NCBI GenBank assembly: GCA_027924645.1
Contig: BSBN01001482.1
Span: forward strand, 10,062,001 to 10,126,000
Source of the DNA: Cunninghamia lanceolata
Taxonomy: Eukaryota; Streptophyta; Pinopsida; Cupressales; Cupressaceae
Direction: 5' to 3'
Length of the DNA stretch: 64,000 nucleotides
Numbering within the stretch: position 1 is the first letter of the stretch; each line of letters starts with the position of its first letter. Shown here one piece after another: positions 33,938-45,295 of this stretch. Below the pieces are notes generated by a model. The model was not told where the DNA came from. It did not search any database and worked only from the letters and a program-made list of their open reading frames with translations. Both the position numbers and the translations under genes were made by a program.

Positions 33938-36900
33938 ATGAGAGTACACAACTGGAATGTTAGGGGTCTCAACGCCCCTAACAAACAGCGAATCATAAAA
34001 CATTGTATAACCAACACAAAACTAGACATACTAATGCTCCAAGAAACCAAACTAAATAAAGATGAGATAGACACTCTAAATAAGAAGATAGGAATATGGG
34101 AACTAGTAGGAGTCCTAGCAGAGGGTGCCTCGGGGGGCCTTGGGGTAATCTGGGATCCTAGAATGGTTTCATTTTTAGTAACAATTATAAAAAGAACTAG
34201 ATGGTAGGGAATGTCAGAAGCATCAGAAGCAATCTACACTTCCTTCTTATTAACATCTATGGTCCTTCCCAGAAACAGGACAAGAGATTAGTTTGGACAG
34301 AAATAGAACAATTCTTGGGAACCTTACAAGATCAGGTTTGTATTCTGGGTGAAGATTTCAATGCGATCTTGCTGGGAGGATCTATGAGGTTATCCATAGC
34401 AGCAATTGACTTTAAGGACTGGGTTCATAAGAACAATTTAATGGAAATCAAAACTACACAAGAAGGTTTTACATGGAACAATAGAAGGAAGGGCTTTAGC
34501 AATATTGCAGAAAAATTGGATAGATTTCTGGTCAGGGGCAACTGGACACAACTCTCTTCTATTCTGAAGGCTGAGATCCTACCATACTCAGGCTCCAATC
34601 ATTACCTAGTCTAGCTAAGTTTATTAGAAGACTGCCAACCCAAACGGTGCCCCTTCAAATTTGAACAAATGTGGGTCAAAGATAATAACCTTTTAATCTT
34701 AATTGAGCAATGGTGGAAAGAAACTAGAGTTTCTGGATCTAAGCTTTTTTGTTTAGTATCCAAATTTAAAACTATCAAATGTAAGCTTCTTAGTTGGAAT
34801 AAGACTAACTTTGGTAATATCTTTGAAATCAAAACTAAGTTAGAAGAGGAACTTGAAAACCTCAATAGAAGTGTGATAACTAAAGGCATGGACGCAGAAT
34901 CATATGCAAAAGAAAAATAGCTAAAAACATAATATGAAGATATCCTAGCCAAAGAGGAAATCTTTTGGTGACAAAAGTCCAGAGAGACATGGCTGGAAGT
35001 GGGTGATAAGAATACTAAGGTCTTCCACAACAACATGAGAGCACGTAGAAATGTAAATAGGATCTTTAAAATTAAAGATGCGAATAATGTCTGGATAGAA
35101 GATCCTCAACAAATTGCATATGAAATAGTTAGGTACTTTGAGGATATTCTTAACAATTAGGAAGGATCTAATTGGTTGCACCAACAAGCCATACTGAAAG
35201 ATATTCCAAGGATTATCTCAGAGGATCAAAACAAAGACCTCAATGGTAAATTTACCAAAACTGAGGTTGAACTGGCGATCTCTCTAATGCAGCTGGACAA
35301 AGCTCCAGGACCAAATGGCTTCCCAGCATTTTTCTTTCAGAAATGCTGGCACTTCATAGGAGATGAAATAGTCGATGCTTTAGAAGGGGTAAGAAATTCA
35401 GGCAGCCTTCTAAAAGAAGTAAATAATACTTTTCTCTCTCTCATACCAAGAAAAGAGAAGCCAAAAAATCTAGGGGATCTGTGGCCTATTTCTCTTTGTA
35501 ATACTATATATAAGATCCTCACTAAAACCTTAGCGAACAGAATTCAGATGGTTCTACCAGACATCATAAGTGATGAGCAAATAGGGTTTATCCCAGGAAG
35601 ATCCATATTTGATGGAATTATTATAGCCCAAGAAGCCATTCACTCCATACAGCAAAATAAAAAGCCTAGTATGTTAATTAAATTAGATATTAGTAAAGCC
35701 TACGACAAGGTTGACTAGCGTTTCCTTTGCAAAACTTTAGAAGCCTTTGGATTTTTTAAACAATGGATAAACCTCATTTATGTATGCATTTCTAACCCCA
35801 AGTTTTTAGTTTTAGTCAATGGGAACCCTGAAGGTTTTTTTAGTATATCAAGAGGATTGAGACAAGGGGACCCTATCTCCCCTTTTCTCTTTATTATAAT
35901 GGTAGAAGTTCTAGGGAGAATGATCACCAAGGCAAGGGTAGAAGGAAAGGTTCAAGGAATCAAAATCACTTCAGGTGTAGATCCTACAACTCATCAACAG
36001 TTTGTTGATGCTACTATGCTCTTTGGTATGGGATGCATCGAAGAAGCTAAGGTGTTCAAAGAAATCTTGGACTCATACTATAGAGCCTCTGGACAAGAGG
36101 TTAGTGCTGATAAATTAGTAATTTATTTTTTCAATACAGAGCCAGAAACTGAAAGGGAAATCTACAGAATTTTATCCTTTAAAAGAGGAGAGATGCCTTG
36201 TAAATATTTAGGTATACCTTTGGGTAAAAGCAACAAGACTAATGCTCTCTGGGACCATATCACCTCTAAGATTAGGAAAAAAGCAAAATCATGGAAAGGC
36301 AAGTGGCTATCATCAGCAGGCAAAGTTACAATGCTAAATTCAGTTCTCTCAGCTATCCCAGTATACCAATTATCCTGTATGCATTTGCTAGCAGAAAAAC
36401 GTGAAAGAATCAACAAAACTCTAATAACTTTCCTATGGTAGGGCTCGAAGGATAAAATGAAAATGGTAATTGTTGCCTGGGATAAAATATGTAGACCAAA
36501 AGAGGAAGGTGGCTTGGGTTTGAAAAAATTCAAGGAGCAGAGTAAGGCATTAGGTGCTAAACTCGTATGGAAAATGTATCAGCAACCTAATTTAAAGTGG
36601 GTTAAATCCTTAGATACAAATATCTTAGAGGTGAGGAACTGGCCTTCCTATTCAGAATGGCCAATCCCCCTAAAGGCTCTCGCCTTTGGAATTTCATGAT
36701 GGATTGCAAAAAGCTCATTATGGACAAATTGACTTGGAGTCTTGGTGATGGAAATCAAGCACTTTTTTGGGATGACTCTTGGGGGGGGTTCGAGATGTTA
36801 AGTAGCTTGGGTAACTTAGAAAATGCCAAAAGAATCCTAGAATCCTGATGGGGAAAGCAAGTAAAAGATTACATAGATTTCCCTAATAATGGGGAGAGTC

Positions 36901-38128
36901 AGGGTTGGAATTGGAAATCCCTGAAAAATATGAACCTCCCGAATAATGAAAAAAAGAAATTGATTGACATCCTTAATAATAGGAAGGTATCCATCAAAGG
37001 AGGCTCAGATAGATTAGTTTGGGATAGGGCCAAATCAGGAAACTATAAAACTAAGGATGGTTATAAAATTTTAATCAAACAATAACTCAGACCAAAATTA
37101 GAGATCCTACTGAGACTCTGTTGGGATAAGAACTGTCTTCCAAAAGCTAGGATGTTTGCATGGTTAGCCCTACAGAAGAAAATATTAACAGCGGATAGGT
37201 TCATGAAGATGGGTTATGAAGGGCCTAGCAGATGCCCCCTATGTGAAAATGAGCAAGAAACATCAGATCATATTCTTCTCGATTGTCAATTTTCTAATAA
37301 ATGTTGGAACTGGCTAAGCAATAAGATGGGATGGATTACAGCCCTTCCTAATAACATACTAAACCTATTCCAGTGTTGGCCTGATACGCACAAACAAAGC
37401 ATTTACCATATGTTATGGACAATTACCCCTTCGATTATGATATGGGAAATTTGGAAAGAAAGGAATAGAAGAATATTTAAAGACAAAAAATTGACTTTTG
37501 AACAGCTAATCAATAAGATTGAAGCCATTATCATAGAAATTGTCAATAGCAGGGTACTTAGTAACCCTAAAAAAGATACCTCAATGTCTCATTGGGATGA
37601 TAAGATGTGCGGGAAATGGGTAGGATTAAAATTTCTCTCCTTTGTGGGACCAGGCAGCCATAACACCACCAATAAGAGATAGGAATATAAGTGGCAACCT
37701 CCTAAAGAAGGTTGGTTCAAGCTTAATTTCGACGGGGCGGCTAGGGGCAACCTGGGAATAGCAGGTATAGGCTATATAATTCATGATTCTGAAGAGAGAG
37801 TAATCTCAACCTTAGCAAAACCACTAGGAGAATCAACAAACAATATAGTAGAACTGACTGCTCTAATTGAAGGTCTAAAATCTGCAAAGACTTGAAAATT
37901 AAAAAAGTTGAGGTCGAAGGAGACTCTGCAATCATCATTAATGCCTTACGTAAAGGGAGTATGCCTAATTGGAGACTAAACTCCCTTCTGACTATTGCCC
38001 TAGACTTCACTGCTTCTTTGAGAAGGTGCACATTTAACCATATCTACAGAGAAGGTAATAGTAAAGCTGACTCCTTGGCTAATAAAGGAGCTGATGGCAT
38101 ATGCCTTTCTACTAAAGGTCAACCCTAA
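33938..38128 (+). pseudogene. LINE ORF2: endonuclease, RT, zf-RVT, RNase H, decayed
   Basis: The endonuclease (33938-34614) shows NWNVRGLN, QETK, INIYGP and GEDFNA, but the final motif reads GSNHYLV where SDH is expected. RT (about 35250-36440) shows KAPGPNGFPAFFF, FIPGRSIFDGI, LIKLDISKAYDKVD (then TAG for the usual Trp), LRQGDPISPFLF, and FVDATMLF in place of F-A-D-D. A zf-RVT region is at 37150-37330 (RCPLCENEQETSDHIL). RNase H (37700-38128) has LNFDGAARGNLG, EGDSAIIINAL and HIYREGNSKADSLAN, with a frameshift near 37893. Loss of a catalytic Asp in RT and of the endonuclease Asp would both abolish activity. Confidence 0.88.
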
Positions 38129-38130
38129 AG

Positions 38131-38441
38131 AAGGAATTTTAAACTCTTTCTAAAAATCTGAAGGAGGGATGCTCACTTTTCTATTTAGAACTGCGTACAG
38201 TCTCATAAGTTGCATCTACCTTTATGTAGCCAATAAGATCTCCACTAGTTCAATCACATATTCAAACTAATACTAAGTCTCCATAAAGTCCTAGTTTTAG
38301 GACAAGTATTAGAGGAGGTAAGAACAACTGAGATGATATCAGATTCTTATTTATCAGGTGTAGATCACTTCATATTAAAGATTTGAAGTTTGGTAATGAT
38401 TTGTAGTCCTTAATACAAAATTAACTAAAAATTATAATCAA
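38131..38441. other. Flank between LINE and hairpin array
   Basis: No gene is recognised. It may hold the 3' UTR of the LINE; no poly(A) is visible. Confidence 0.4.
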
Positions 38442-39868
38442 AAGTCATGATGCATCATTTTAACCAAATTTCAGCCTTTCTTGAGTTTCGCATTGTATGT
38501 ACCTAAAATATACATGCAATGCATGAAGCATACAACAATAAAACCTCATTTCATAATCTTTTCGGTTCCACGACATGCATATAACTTTGTATACCATCTT
38601 GTATGGTTCCCTTTGCCAAACATACAAACTCAAAATACACACAAAGCATCTTATACAAACCCTCTCGTTATACATGTTCAACAACTTATATATTGAAATA
38701 TACAAAGCATCTAGTATATCGGCTTGTATATTGAAATATACAAAGTATCTTGTCTATCGGCTTGTATATCGAAGATATACATTGTTATTTATACAAGCAT
38801 CTTATGTTATTTTGGCTTGTATACCGAAGGTATACATTGATTATTTTAACAAGCATCTTATGTTATATCAGCTTGTATATCGAAGATATACATTGTTATT
38901 TATACAAGCATCTTATATATCAATATGTATATCAAAGATACATTGTTATGTTATACATTTCAATATACAAAGCATCTTGTATACCGGCTTGTATATCGAA
39001 GATATACATTGTTATTTATACAAGCCCGATATATCGGCTTGTATATCAAAGATATACATTGTTATTTATACAAGCTTCTTGTATATCTACATGTATATCG
39101 AAGATGTACATTGTTATGTTATACATTTCAATATACAAAGCTTCCTGTATATCGAAGATATACAGTGTTATTTACACAAGCCCGATATGCATTGTATGTA
39201 TAGCCTGATACATACATACAATGCACAAAACATACAATAATAAAACCCCTTTTCATAATCTTTTCAGTTCCACGACATGCATATAGGCTTGTAGATCGTC
39301 TTGTATGTCTCCCTTGGCCAAACATACAAACTCAAAATACATACAAAGCATCTTATACAAACCCTCTCTTTATACATGTATTTTGGCTTATATATTGAAA
39401 TATACAAAACATCTTGTATATCGGCTTGTATATCGAAGATATACATTGTTATTTATACATATGTTATATGTATATCAGCTTGTATATTGAAGGTATACAT
39501 TGTTTTTATACAAGCTTCATGTATATTGGCTAGTATATTGAAGATGTACATTGTCATGTTATACATTTCAATATACAAAGCATCTTGTATATCGGCTTGT
39601 ATATCAAAAATGTACATTATTATGTTATACATTTCAATATACATTGTTATGTTATACATTTCAATATACATAGCATCTTGGTATATCCACGATGTATAAA
39701 AAGTGCAATGCATCTTCCGAAATACTTTAAGTCATGATGCATCATTTTAACCAAATTTCAACCTTTCTTGAGTTCCGCATTGTATGTATATTGAAATGTA
39801 TAAAACATACATACAATGCCCGAAACATACAATAATAAAACCTCATTTTATAATCTTTTCGGTTCCAC
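38442..39868. repeat. Hairpin-rich tandem array with three copies of a flanking module
   Basis: A module of about 130 bp containing GTCATGATGCATCATTTT, CTTGAGTTTCGCATTGTATG and CTTTTCGGTTCCAC starts near 38442 and again near 39731, with a partial copy near 39205. Between the modules lie imperfect 50-60 bp units, most containing the palindrome TGTATATC-GAA-GATATACA followed by TTGTTATTTATACAAGC. Long ORFs across the array are open in several frames at once and come from the repeat. Confidence 0.8.
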
Positions 39869-40620
39869 TAGATGCTCGGTGAGAGTTCTACTGACTTCAC
39901 CTTTGGCATGTCTTTCTTCGTCGCTGTGTGATTAATATTATTCCCCGATCTCTCAAATGTCACCGATATGGCTATCGACAAGAGTCTCATCGATGAATGT
40001 GACTATCATTGTCATCGGGGTAATCTATGTCATTAGGATAACATATTTAGGGTTACCCGATCGTAGCCGTCTCCCCGATAGCCTTTTATATCCTGGATCG
40101 GAAAGACTTTCATAACATGTCACTGATATCTTTGTCGGGTAGACTTGTAAGCCTTGTTCTCGCCGATGGTTCTTATTCTTCACACTTATCGGTGTAAGTT
40201 ACACTGAAGCACTTTTCTTCAATCGGTGAGACATTAGAGTATCAGAGAGTCTTTAATCTTTCTTTCTGATGCTTGTCTTCTGCTGATGACTGCTAGTCTC
40301 CTCCGTTCTATTGGATGATTGATGAGAGTCTTACCAAAATTTCTTATCGGTATTATCTACATCGTCGGGAGGTCTTGTTGAGTATTCACCGATAGTCTTT
40401 AGTGATACTAATCGGCATGACTGGTAACTTTCTCTCCAACGAAAGGTCATCGGTCTCATTTTCTCCATCAGTGACTTTTGAAATCTTCTCCCTGACCCTT
40501 TTTCTCATGCTGATAGCCTTTTTAACAAGTTTCCCATGGATCGGTATAACTAACATGAGGTCTTGCTGATGTAAGAAATTGAGGCCCTTTACATTATTCA
40601 TGATAAAAGTCATAGGATTT
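39869..40620. other. Unclassified sequence with recurrent CCGAT/ATCGG words
   Basis: No ORF is supported. The words CCGAT, CGATA and ATCGG recur more than a dozen times at irregular spacing over 700 bp (for example 39945, 40018, 40075, 40375, 40412). The region starts at the end of the hairpin array. It could be part of an unrecognised LTR or a diverged satellite. Confidence 0.4.
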
Positions 40621-42304
40621 TATGGGTTATATCAGTTGTTTTATTTTGATTCTGGGTGAAATATTTTTGTCTTGGTCAGGTATGGATGAGAAAGAATACA
40701 AGAAAATTTTAAATTTTCCTATCCCAACACTTTGATTGAAACTTGAATCACTACTGGCATGTTTCGAGTCGAGCTTTGGCAAGAAATTAGACTAGCGATA
40801 ATGAGGTTTCATGTCGAGCTTGGCTACCATTCCAGCTCATTTGAGAGATATTATAGATTTGATAGGTAATAATGTTTTCTTTGATGGGTTAAAGTTTAGA
40901 TGGTTCACCAACCTTATCTGGGACTAGATCGATCACTTATGCCCACACTTAGGTATATATATTTGCATTTTTACAAGTATATACATTTAGATGTTGGCAT
41001 TTATAAGGGATCAATCAACTAGTATGGAATTTAAGTTAACTTCAAAGCAAGTGTGTTTGAATATTTTTTCTAAGATTGGCAAGAGCAAGTATTTTAATTT
41101 TTCCTCTCAAGCAAAGGATTCAGAGAACTAACAGGTGTTTGTAGGAAGAGAAGTTTATGTTTATCCTTGTTTTGTTTATCTAACATGTGAAAAGAGTTGG
41201 AAGTTTTCCCTGTGGTTTCAAGACAGGTAATCTGGCAGGAGCTAGAAAGAAGAAACCCCTCACTTGATAATAGACAGCTGATCCAATACTATATGTCATC
41301 AAGGACATCCCAGGAGCCGGAGAACCAATTAGCCATATAGTAAGAGAATATCAGAAGAAAGGCACTGGTATAGGGCAATGTTTGTACTTGTAGGCCAGAA
41401 ATTATATAAGAAAGGAGGAGTCTTTGATGGGCTTGACCTCATATAAGATCTTTAAATAAACAATATGTACTGGACTACAAAAGTCCCGGGCTAGACCAGA
41501 GGTTTTCTTTGCTCTGTTCTTTCCTACCAGTGCCCACACTGAACAGAGCTTTATTTTATTATATTTTATTACTAACTTTATATATTAAATGGCCTCAGCC
41601 TTTTACCAATCAAAAAATAAATAAAATCATAAGGATTAAATTTTTATTAATATATAAATTTTATGATATATTTATATATAACTTTTAAACAAAGATATTG
41701 AAATAAGATAAGTATAGAAAACAAAGTTCATGTGCTTGGTAAGAGATAAGGGTCGTTGAGGGGCCCACATGTCAAACATCAAATCAGCATTATAACGTGA
41801 TATGACTATTTTTTAATTTATTTATTTCCTCATTTCAATTGTGTGATTCTTCAATCCAATATAGATCCCTTTATAACAGCCTCATTAGGGTCTAAAATGT
41901 GACTTATATAATGAGTTTGACAATTCCATGATGTTTAAATATTTTAAATTTTTTAAATATTAATTTAAATATTTTTCATTATTGAAAATAACTTTTGAAT
42001 TAAGAAATAAATGCGAAAAGGCTAGATATGTTAGAATTACAAATGATACATCGAACTTGCTAATAATGACCAATTGGGATGACACAGGTTAACAACAAGA
42101 ACACATGTCAGTTCAAAATTGTACATCACTGAGAAAGTTAAGCTAAAGAAAATGGCTTTCATCTTAGGGACTCTAGGGAAGAACACATGTTAAGAAAATT
42201 GAGGAACTCCAAAATTGATGACAAAACAAATTCAATGAGATAAGAACAAATGGGTGGGAAAAGCATTAAAAAATATTGAGATTCATTTGGGTTCCAAGAA
42301 AGCA
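40621..42304. other. Intergenic, with a probable LINE 3'-end fragment near 41160-41630
   Basis: Near 41580-41630 the sequence TTAAATGGCCTCAGCCTTTTACC followed by A-rich sequence resembles 3' ends of plant LINEs. The rest is AT-rich with no gene recognised. The last five bases before 42310 (CAAAG) are the target-site copy of the next element. Confidence 0.4.
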
Positions 42305-42309
42305 CAAAG

Positions 42310-43413
42310 TGTTGGAAAGAGATACTGTGTGGCTTTATTATTGTTGTCATTGATGGCAACAAAGTTTATCCCACACATCCGCAGCACATAATAGATCTTT
42401 ACCAGAAGTCAGATTAAAGAGTGTCTTGGTCTGATAAGCAAGAACAGAGCAAGCAGCAAGGTCTGACAATCAGGTCCGGATCTCTCAGAGTAAGTATCTC
42501 ATCAAAGTGCAGACTTAGGGAAGTCAAGAGGAGTACCATGACTGCCACATTCTAGAGATTGAGCCTCTGGTGATGAAAGAGTGAAAAGTTATGAGCACCT
42601 AAGTGATGGGTTCCTGACAGGCAGAGCAGTCTGAGCAAGAACTAACCAGTAGAGCATCAGACCTTAATCTAGATGAGGAATTGATGGTGATCAAGCTTCT
42701 TGAGGGATCATTCATGGTTGGCTGACATGATTGATGACTTCTATAACTATCTCTTTGATACGCATCACTGAGTAAGCAAGGATTTAGCTGACAGACCAGA
42801 GTTTGGGAAAATTTTGAGTGTTCCAGATGCTGACTAGAAAGATGTTGAAATCCTTGGTGCAGATATATATACTAGATGGATTTCAATGTGAAGGTGTGTG
42901 TGATGTGATAAAGTGTGCAAAGAAAAGTAGAGAGCAGTGTGGAAGCAGCTATATAAATCTGGTATGTGACAGAACAACAACACTAAGTAGAGGAAGAATG
43001 AGGTGTAGTAGATCAGTATATTGAGCCTAACTAGAACCAAACCTTAGCATGTGTGGATGCCCTTGATCAGTTCAAATACCTGGTTACTTTCTATATACCT
43101 TGTAGACAGTGAGTCTCTTGTAGGCAGTGAGCCTCTTGTGAGCAGTGTGCTTGGGCAGTGAGCCCTAATTGGCAAGTGCTATTTTTGTACTTCTATTCTT
43201 TTAATAGAGAATACAATCTTGGGTTAGTCACCCCGTGGTTTTTTCCTTAACAGGGTTTTCCACGTAAAAATCCTTGTGTTATGTGTGTTGATTTCTTTTC
43301 TGCTCTCATGTTCATGTATGCTTATATGTTTTGATACTACACTAATTATCAAAGAAGAAAAGAAAGTCAAATAATTAAGATAATTGATTCACCCCCCCTC
43401 TCAGTTATCAACA
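42310..43413 (+). repeat. 5' LTR of the plus-strand large-ORF2 element
   Basis: It starts TGTTGGAAAGAGATACTG and ends CAGTTATCAACA. A TATATAA box is at 42950-42956. The R/U5 part from about 43090 (repeated 'GTAGACAGTGAGTCTC' and 'GTAGGCAGTGAGCCTC' phrases) to the end is clearly homologous to the R/U5 of copia B. Confidence 0.93.
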
Positions 43414-43432
43414 ATTGGTATCAGAGCCAAGT
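43414..43432 (+). other. Primer-binding site, initiator-Met tRNA
   Basis: ATTGGTATCAGAGCCAAG lies directly after the LTR end and contains a perfect TGGTATCAGAGCC, the standard plant initiator-tRNA PBS. Confidence 0.9.
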
Positions 43433-43478
43433 TTCTCCTAATAGAGCCTAACAGATTGAGGAAGATCTAGGAATCTTA

Positions 43479-44660
43479 ATGGATATGTATGGTATGAGGG
43501 AACAACTTCAGTCTGCCCTAGATGATCTTGAGCAATCTCACTCTAAAGTCAATAAATTGAGGGAAAGACTCAAACAAGCTGATGATTTCATAAATGAACT
43601 AAAAGAGAAATTGAGTATCTCTGTGAAAAAGAGAAAGGAACTATTTCAATAATTAGCAAGTCAAAATGAAGCCAATGATACTAATAAAGATCTAAATGAG
43701 AAGAACAAGTTATGTGAGAAGCTATCAAAAGAGGTCAATATGGTAAGACATGAAATGGAATCATGGGTTATGAAGTTCACCCAAGAAATTGAAGAGAAGA
43801 GAAAAATTGAAGATAATCTAAAATAATCTCTCAAGGAGAAGTCAAAAGACTGTCACAAATTGGATAGAATAATCAAGCATTTGGAATCTGATCTTGAAGA
43901 AGCTAGAGATAATGAAGAACAACTTGAGAATTAGATAGACACTCTTAAAAGGGATCTTCAAACAACAAATGAATACAAAGAGAAATTCAAGATAAGCTCT
44001 GCTCAACTTGAAGTTCTTCTTAAAAGCCAAAAGAGGGTAGATGACAAGCAAGGCTTGGGATATGAGAAAGGTGAAAGCTCTGGATCTGGTCAGAAGAACT
44101 CTGGATTAGGAAATCCAAGGAACAGGCCTAGAAGACCTCCAGTAAGGCAACCAAATGCTCAAAGATATCCATCCTTCAATGGATGCTGCTACAATTGCAA
44201 TAACTTCGGTCATAAAGCAAATCAGTGCAGAAGAAGAATGAATCAGACTAATTCATCCTTGTCCAGACAGTGTTTTAACTACAAAAGGCATGGTCACAAA
44301 TCTCATGAATGTAGAAATATGCAAACAAACAATTCATTCAATGGTAGATGCTTTTTATGCAATAGAATGGGACATATGGCTAATCAATGCAAATCAAGAG
44401 GATATCAGTCAAATTTGCAAAGAAATGTTGTTTGCTACAATTGCAATAGATCTGGTCATATTGCCAGATTCTGCAGAAGTAAGATTTAGGATAAAAGGGG
44501 TCTGGTGCATCAAAATCAAAATCAAGACAAAGGAAAAATAAAAGTGAATGTGGATGAAGTTAAAAGGGAAATGAACAAGATTTGGGTGAAGAGAAATACA
44601 AAATATGTTGGGGATGGATCCGCACTAGAATCTGGTGCTGATATTCCTTCTAAAAACTAA
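43479..44660 (+). pseudogene. ORF1: coiled coil plus four zinc knuckles
   Basis: A gag-like protein of 394 codons in one frame. Residues 1-190 are a charged, heptad-patterned helix (MREQLQSALDDLEQSH onward) that would multimerise. Residues 230-335 hold four knuckles: CYNCNNFGHKANQC, CFNYKRHGHKSHEC (second Cys changed to Tyr), CFLCNRMGHMANQC and CYNCNRSGHIARFC. In-frame stops lie near 43651, 43825 and 43935 and at 44487. The ATG was chosen because it starts the frame shared with the minus-strand copy. RNA packaging is inferred. Confidence 0.8.
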
Positions 44661-45295
44661 ATTAGATGAGCTTTGGATCAGGGGGAGTCATAAAGGAAAA
44701 TAAATTCCCCCAGCCAGTCAATCGGTGCCTGAAATTGGCACATGAAAGTTGTGGATTAAAGGGTTCTCAGAGAAACATCCAAATAACCCTTGGTAAAAAT
44801 ATGAAAGATCCACAAGAAGGTTGAAGAGGCTAATCATCCAAAATTGATCCGGTTTGATAGTCATTCGGTAAAAGAAGGATTTTCATAGTTAGATCCAGTA
44901 TGATTCAAAATTGAAATACCTTGATCTATGGATAAATAGGATGATTCAAGGAAGGGAGATACATTGTAAGTTATCATTCTAAGTGTATCTCAGTAATCCG
45001 CAAGGACCTCTCTCAAAACAAGGAGAACAAGGCAACCAAAATGACTTAAGTTGTGTATTTATTGTAATATGGAATTAGGGTTTGCACAAAAATAAAAGGG
45101 TTCTTTTGTTCATCATTTTCACATTTGCATTTGAGAAGAAGAAAGAAAGAGCTCTACAACAAGATTGCTTCAACCCTCTCAAGGATTAACCGCAGAATTT
45201 GATTCAACCAGTGATCTTTTTAGCTCTTATCGTGAACCCTAGAAGCGTAAAAAGTATTTTCGCTCTTGAATATCTCTCTCTGAATCTTTTGAAAG
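44661..45295 (+). other. Spacer between ORF1 and ORF2
   Basis: About 635 bp without a supported ORF. It probably acts as the 5' leader of ORF2. The corresponding spacer in the minus-strand copy is about 440 bp, with a TATA-like TATTTATATA (minus strand) roughly 45 bp before the ORF2 ATG; I do not see that motif here. Confidence 0.5.

Larger units (their letters stand above)
31850..38130 (+). mobile_element. LINE (L1-type plant non-LTR retrotransposon), inactive
   Basis: Degenerate ORF1 (DUF4283 type) is followed by ORF2 with AP-like endonuclease, RT, zf-RVT and RNase H domains, the usual order of plant L1-type LINEs. Both ends are approximate: no clear poly(A) or TSD was found. Stops, frameshifts and changed catalytic residues show it is dead. 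Confidence 0.85.

Noticed and set aside
38575..39240. 221-aa open frame
   Set aside because: It lies in the hairpin tandem array and several frames are open at once with repeating residues; it is a by-product of the repeat.
42818..43024. 68-aa ORF repeated at 49242-49439
   Set aside because: Both are the same position in the two LTRs of one element, across the TATA region; repeated because the LTR is repeated.
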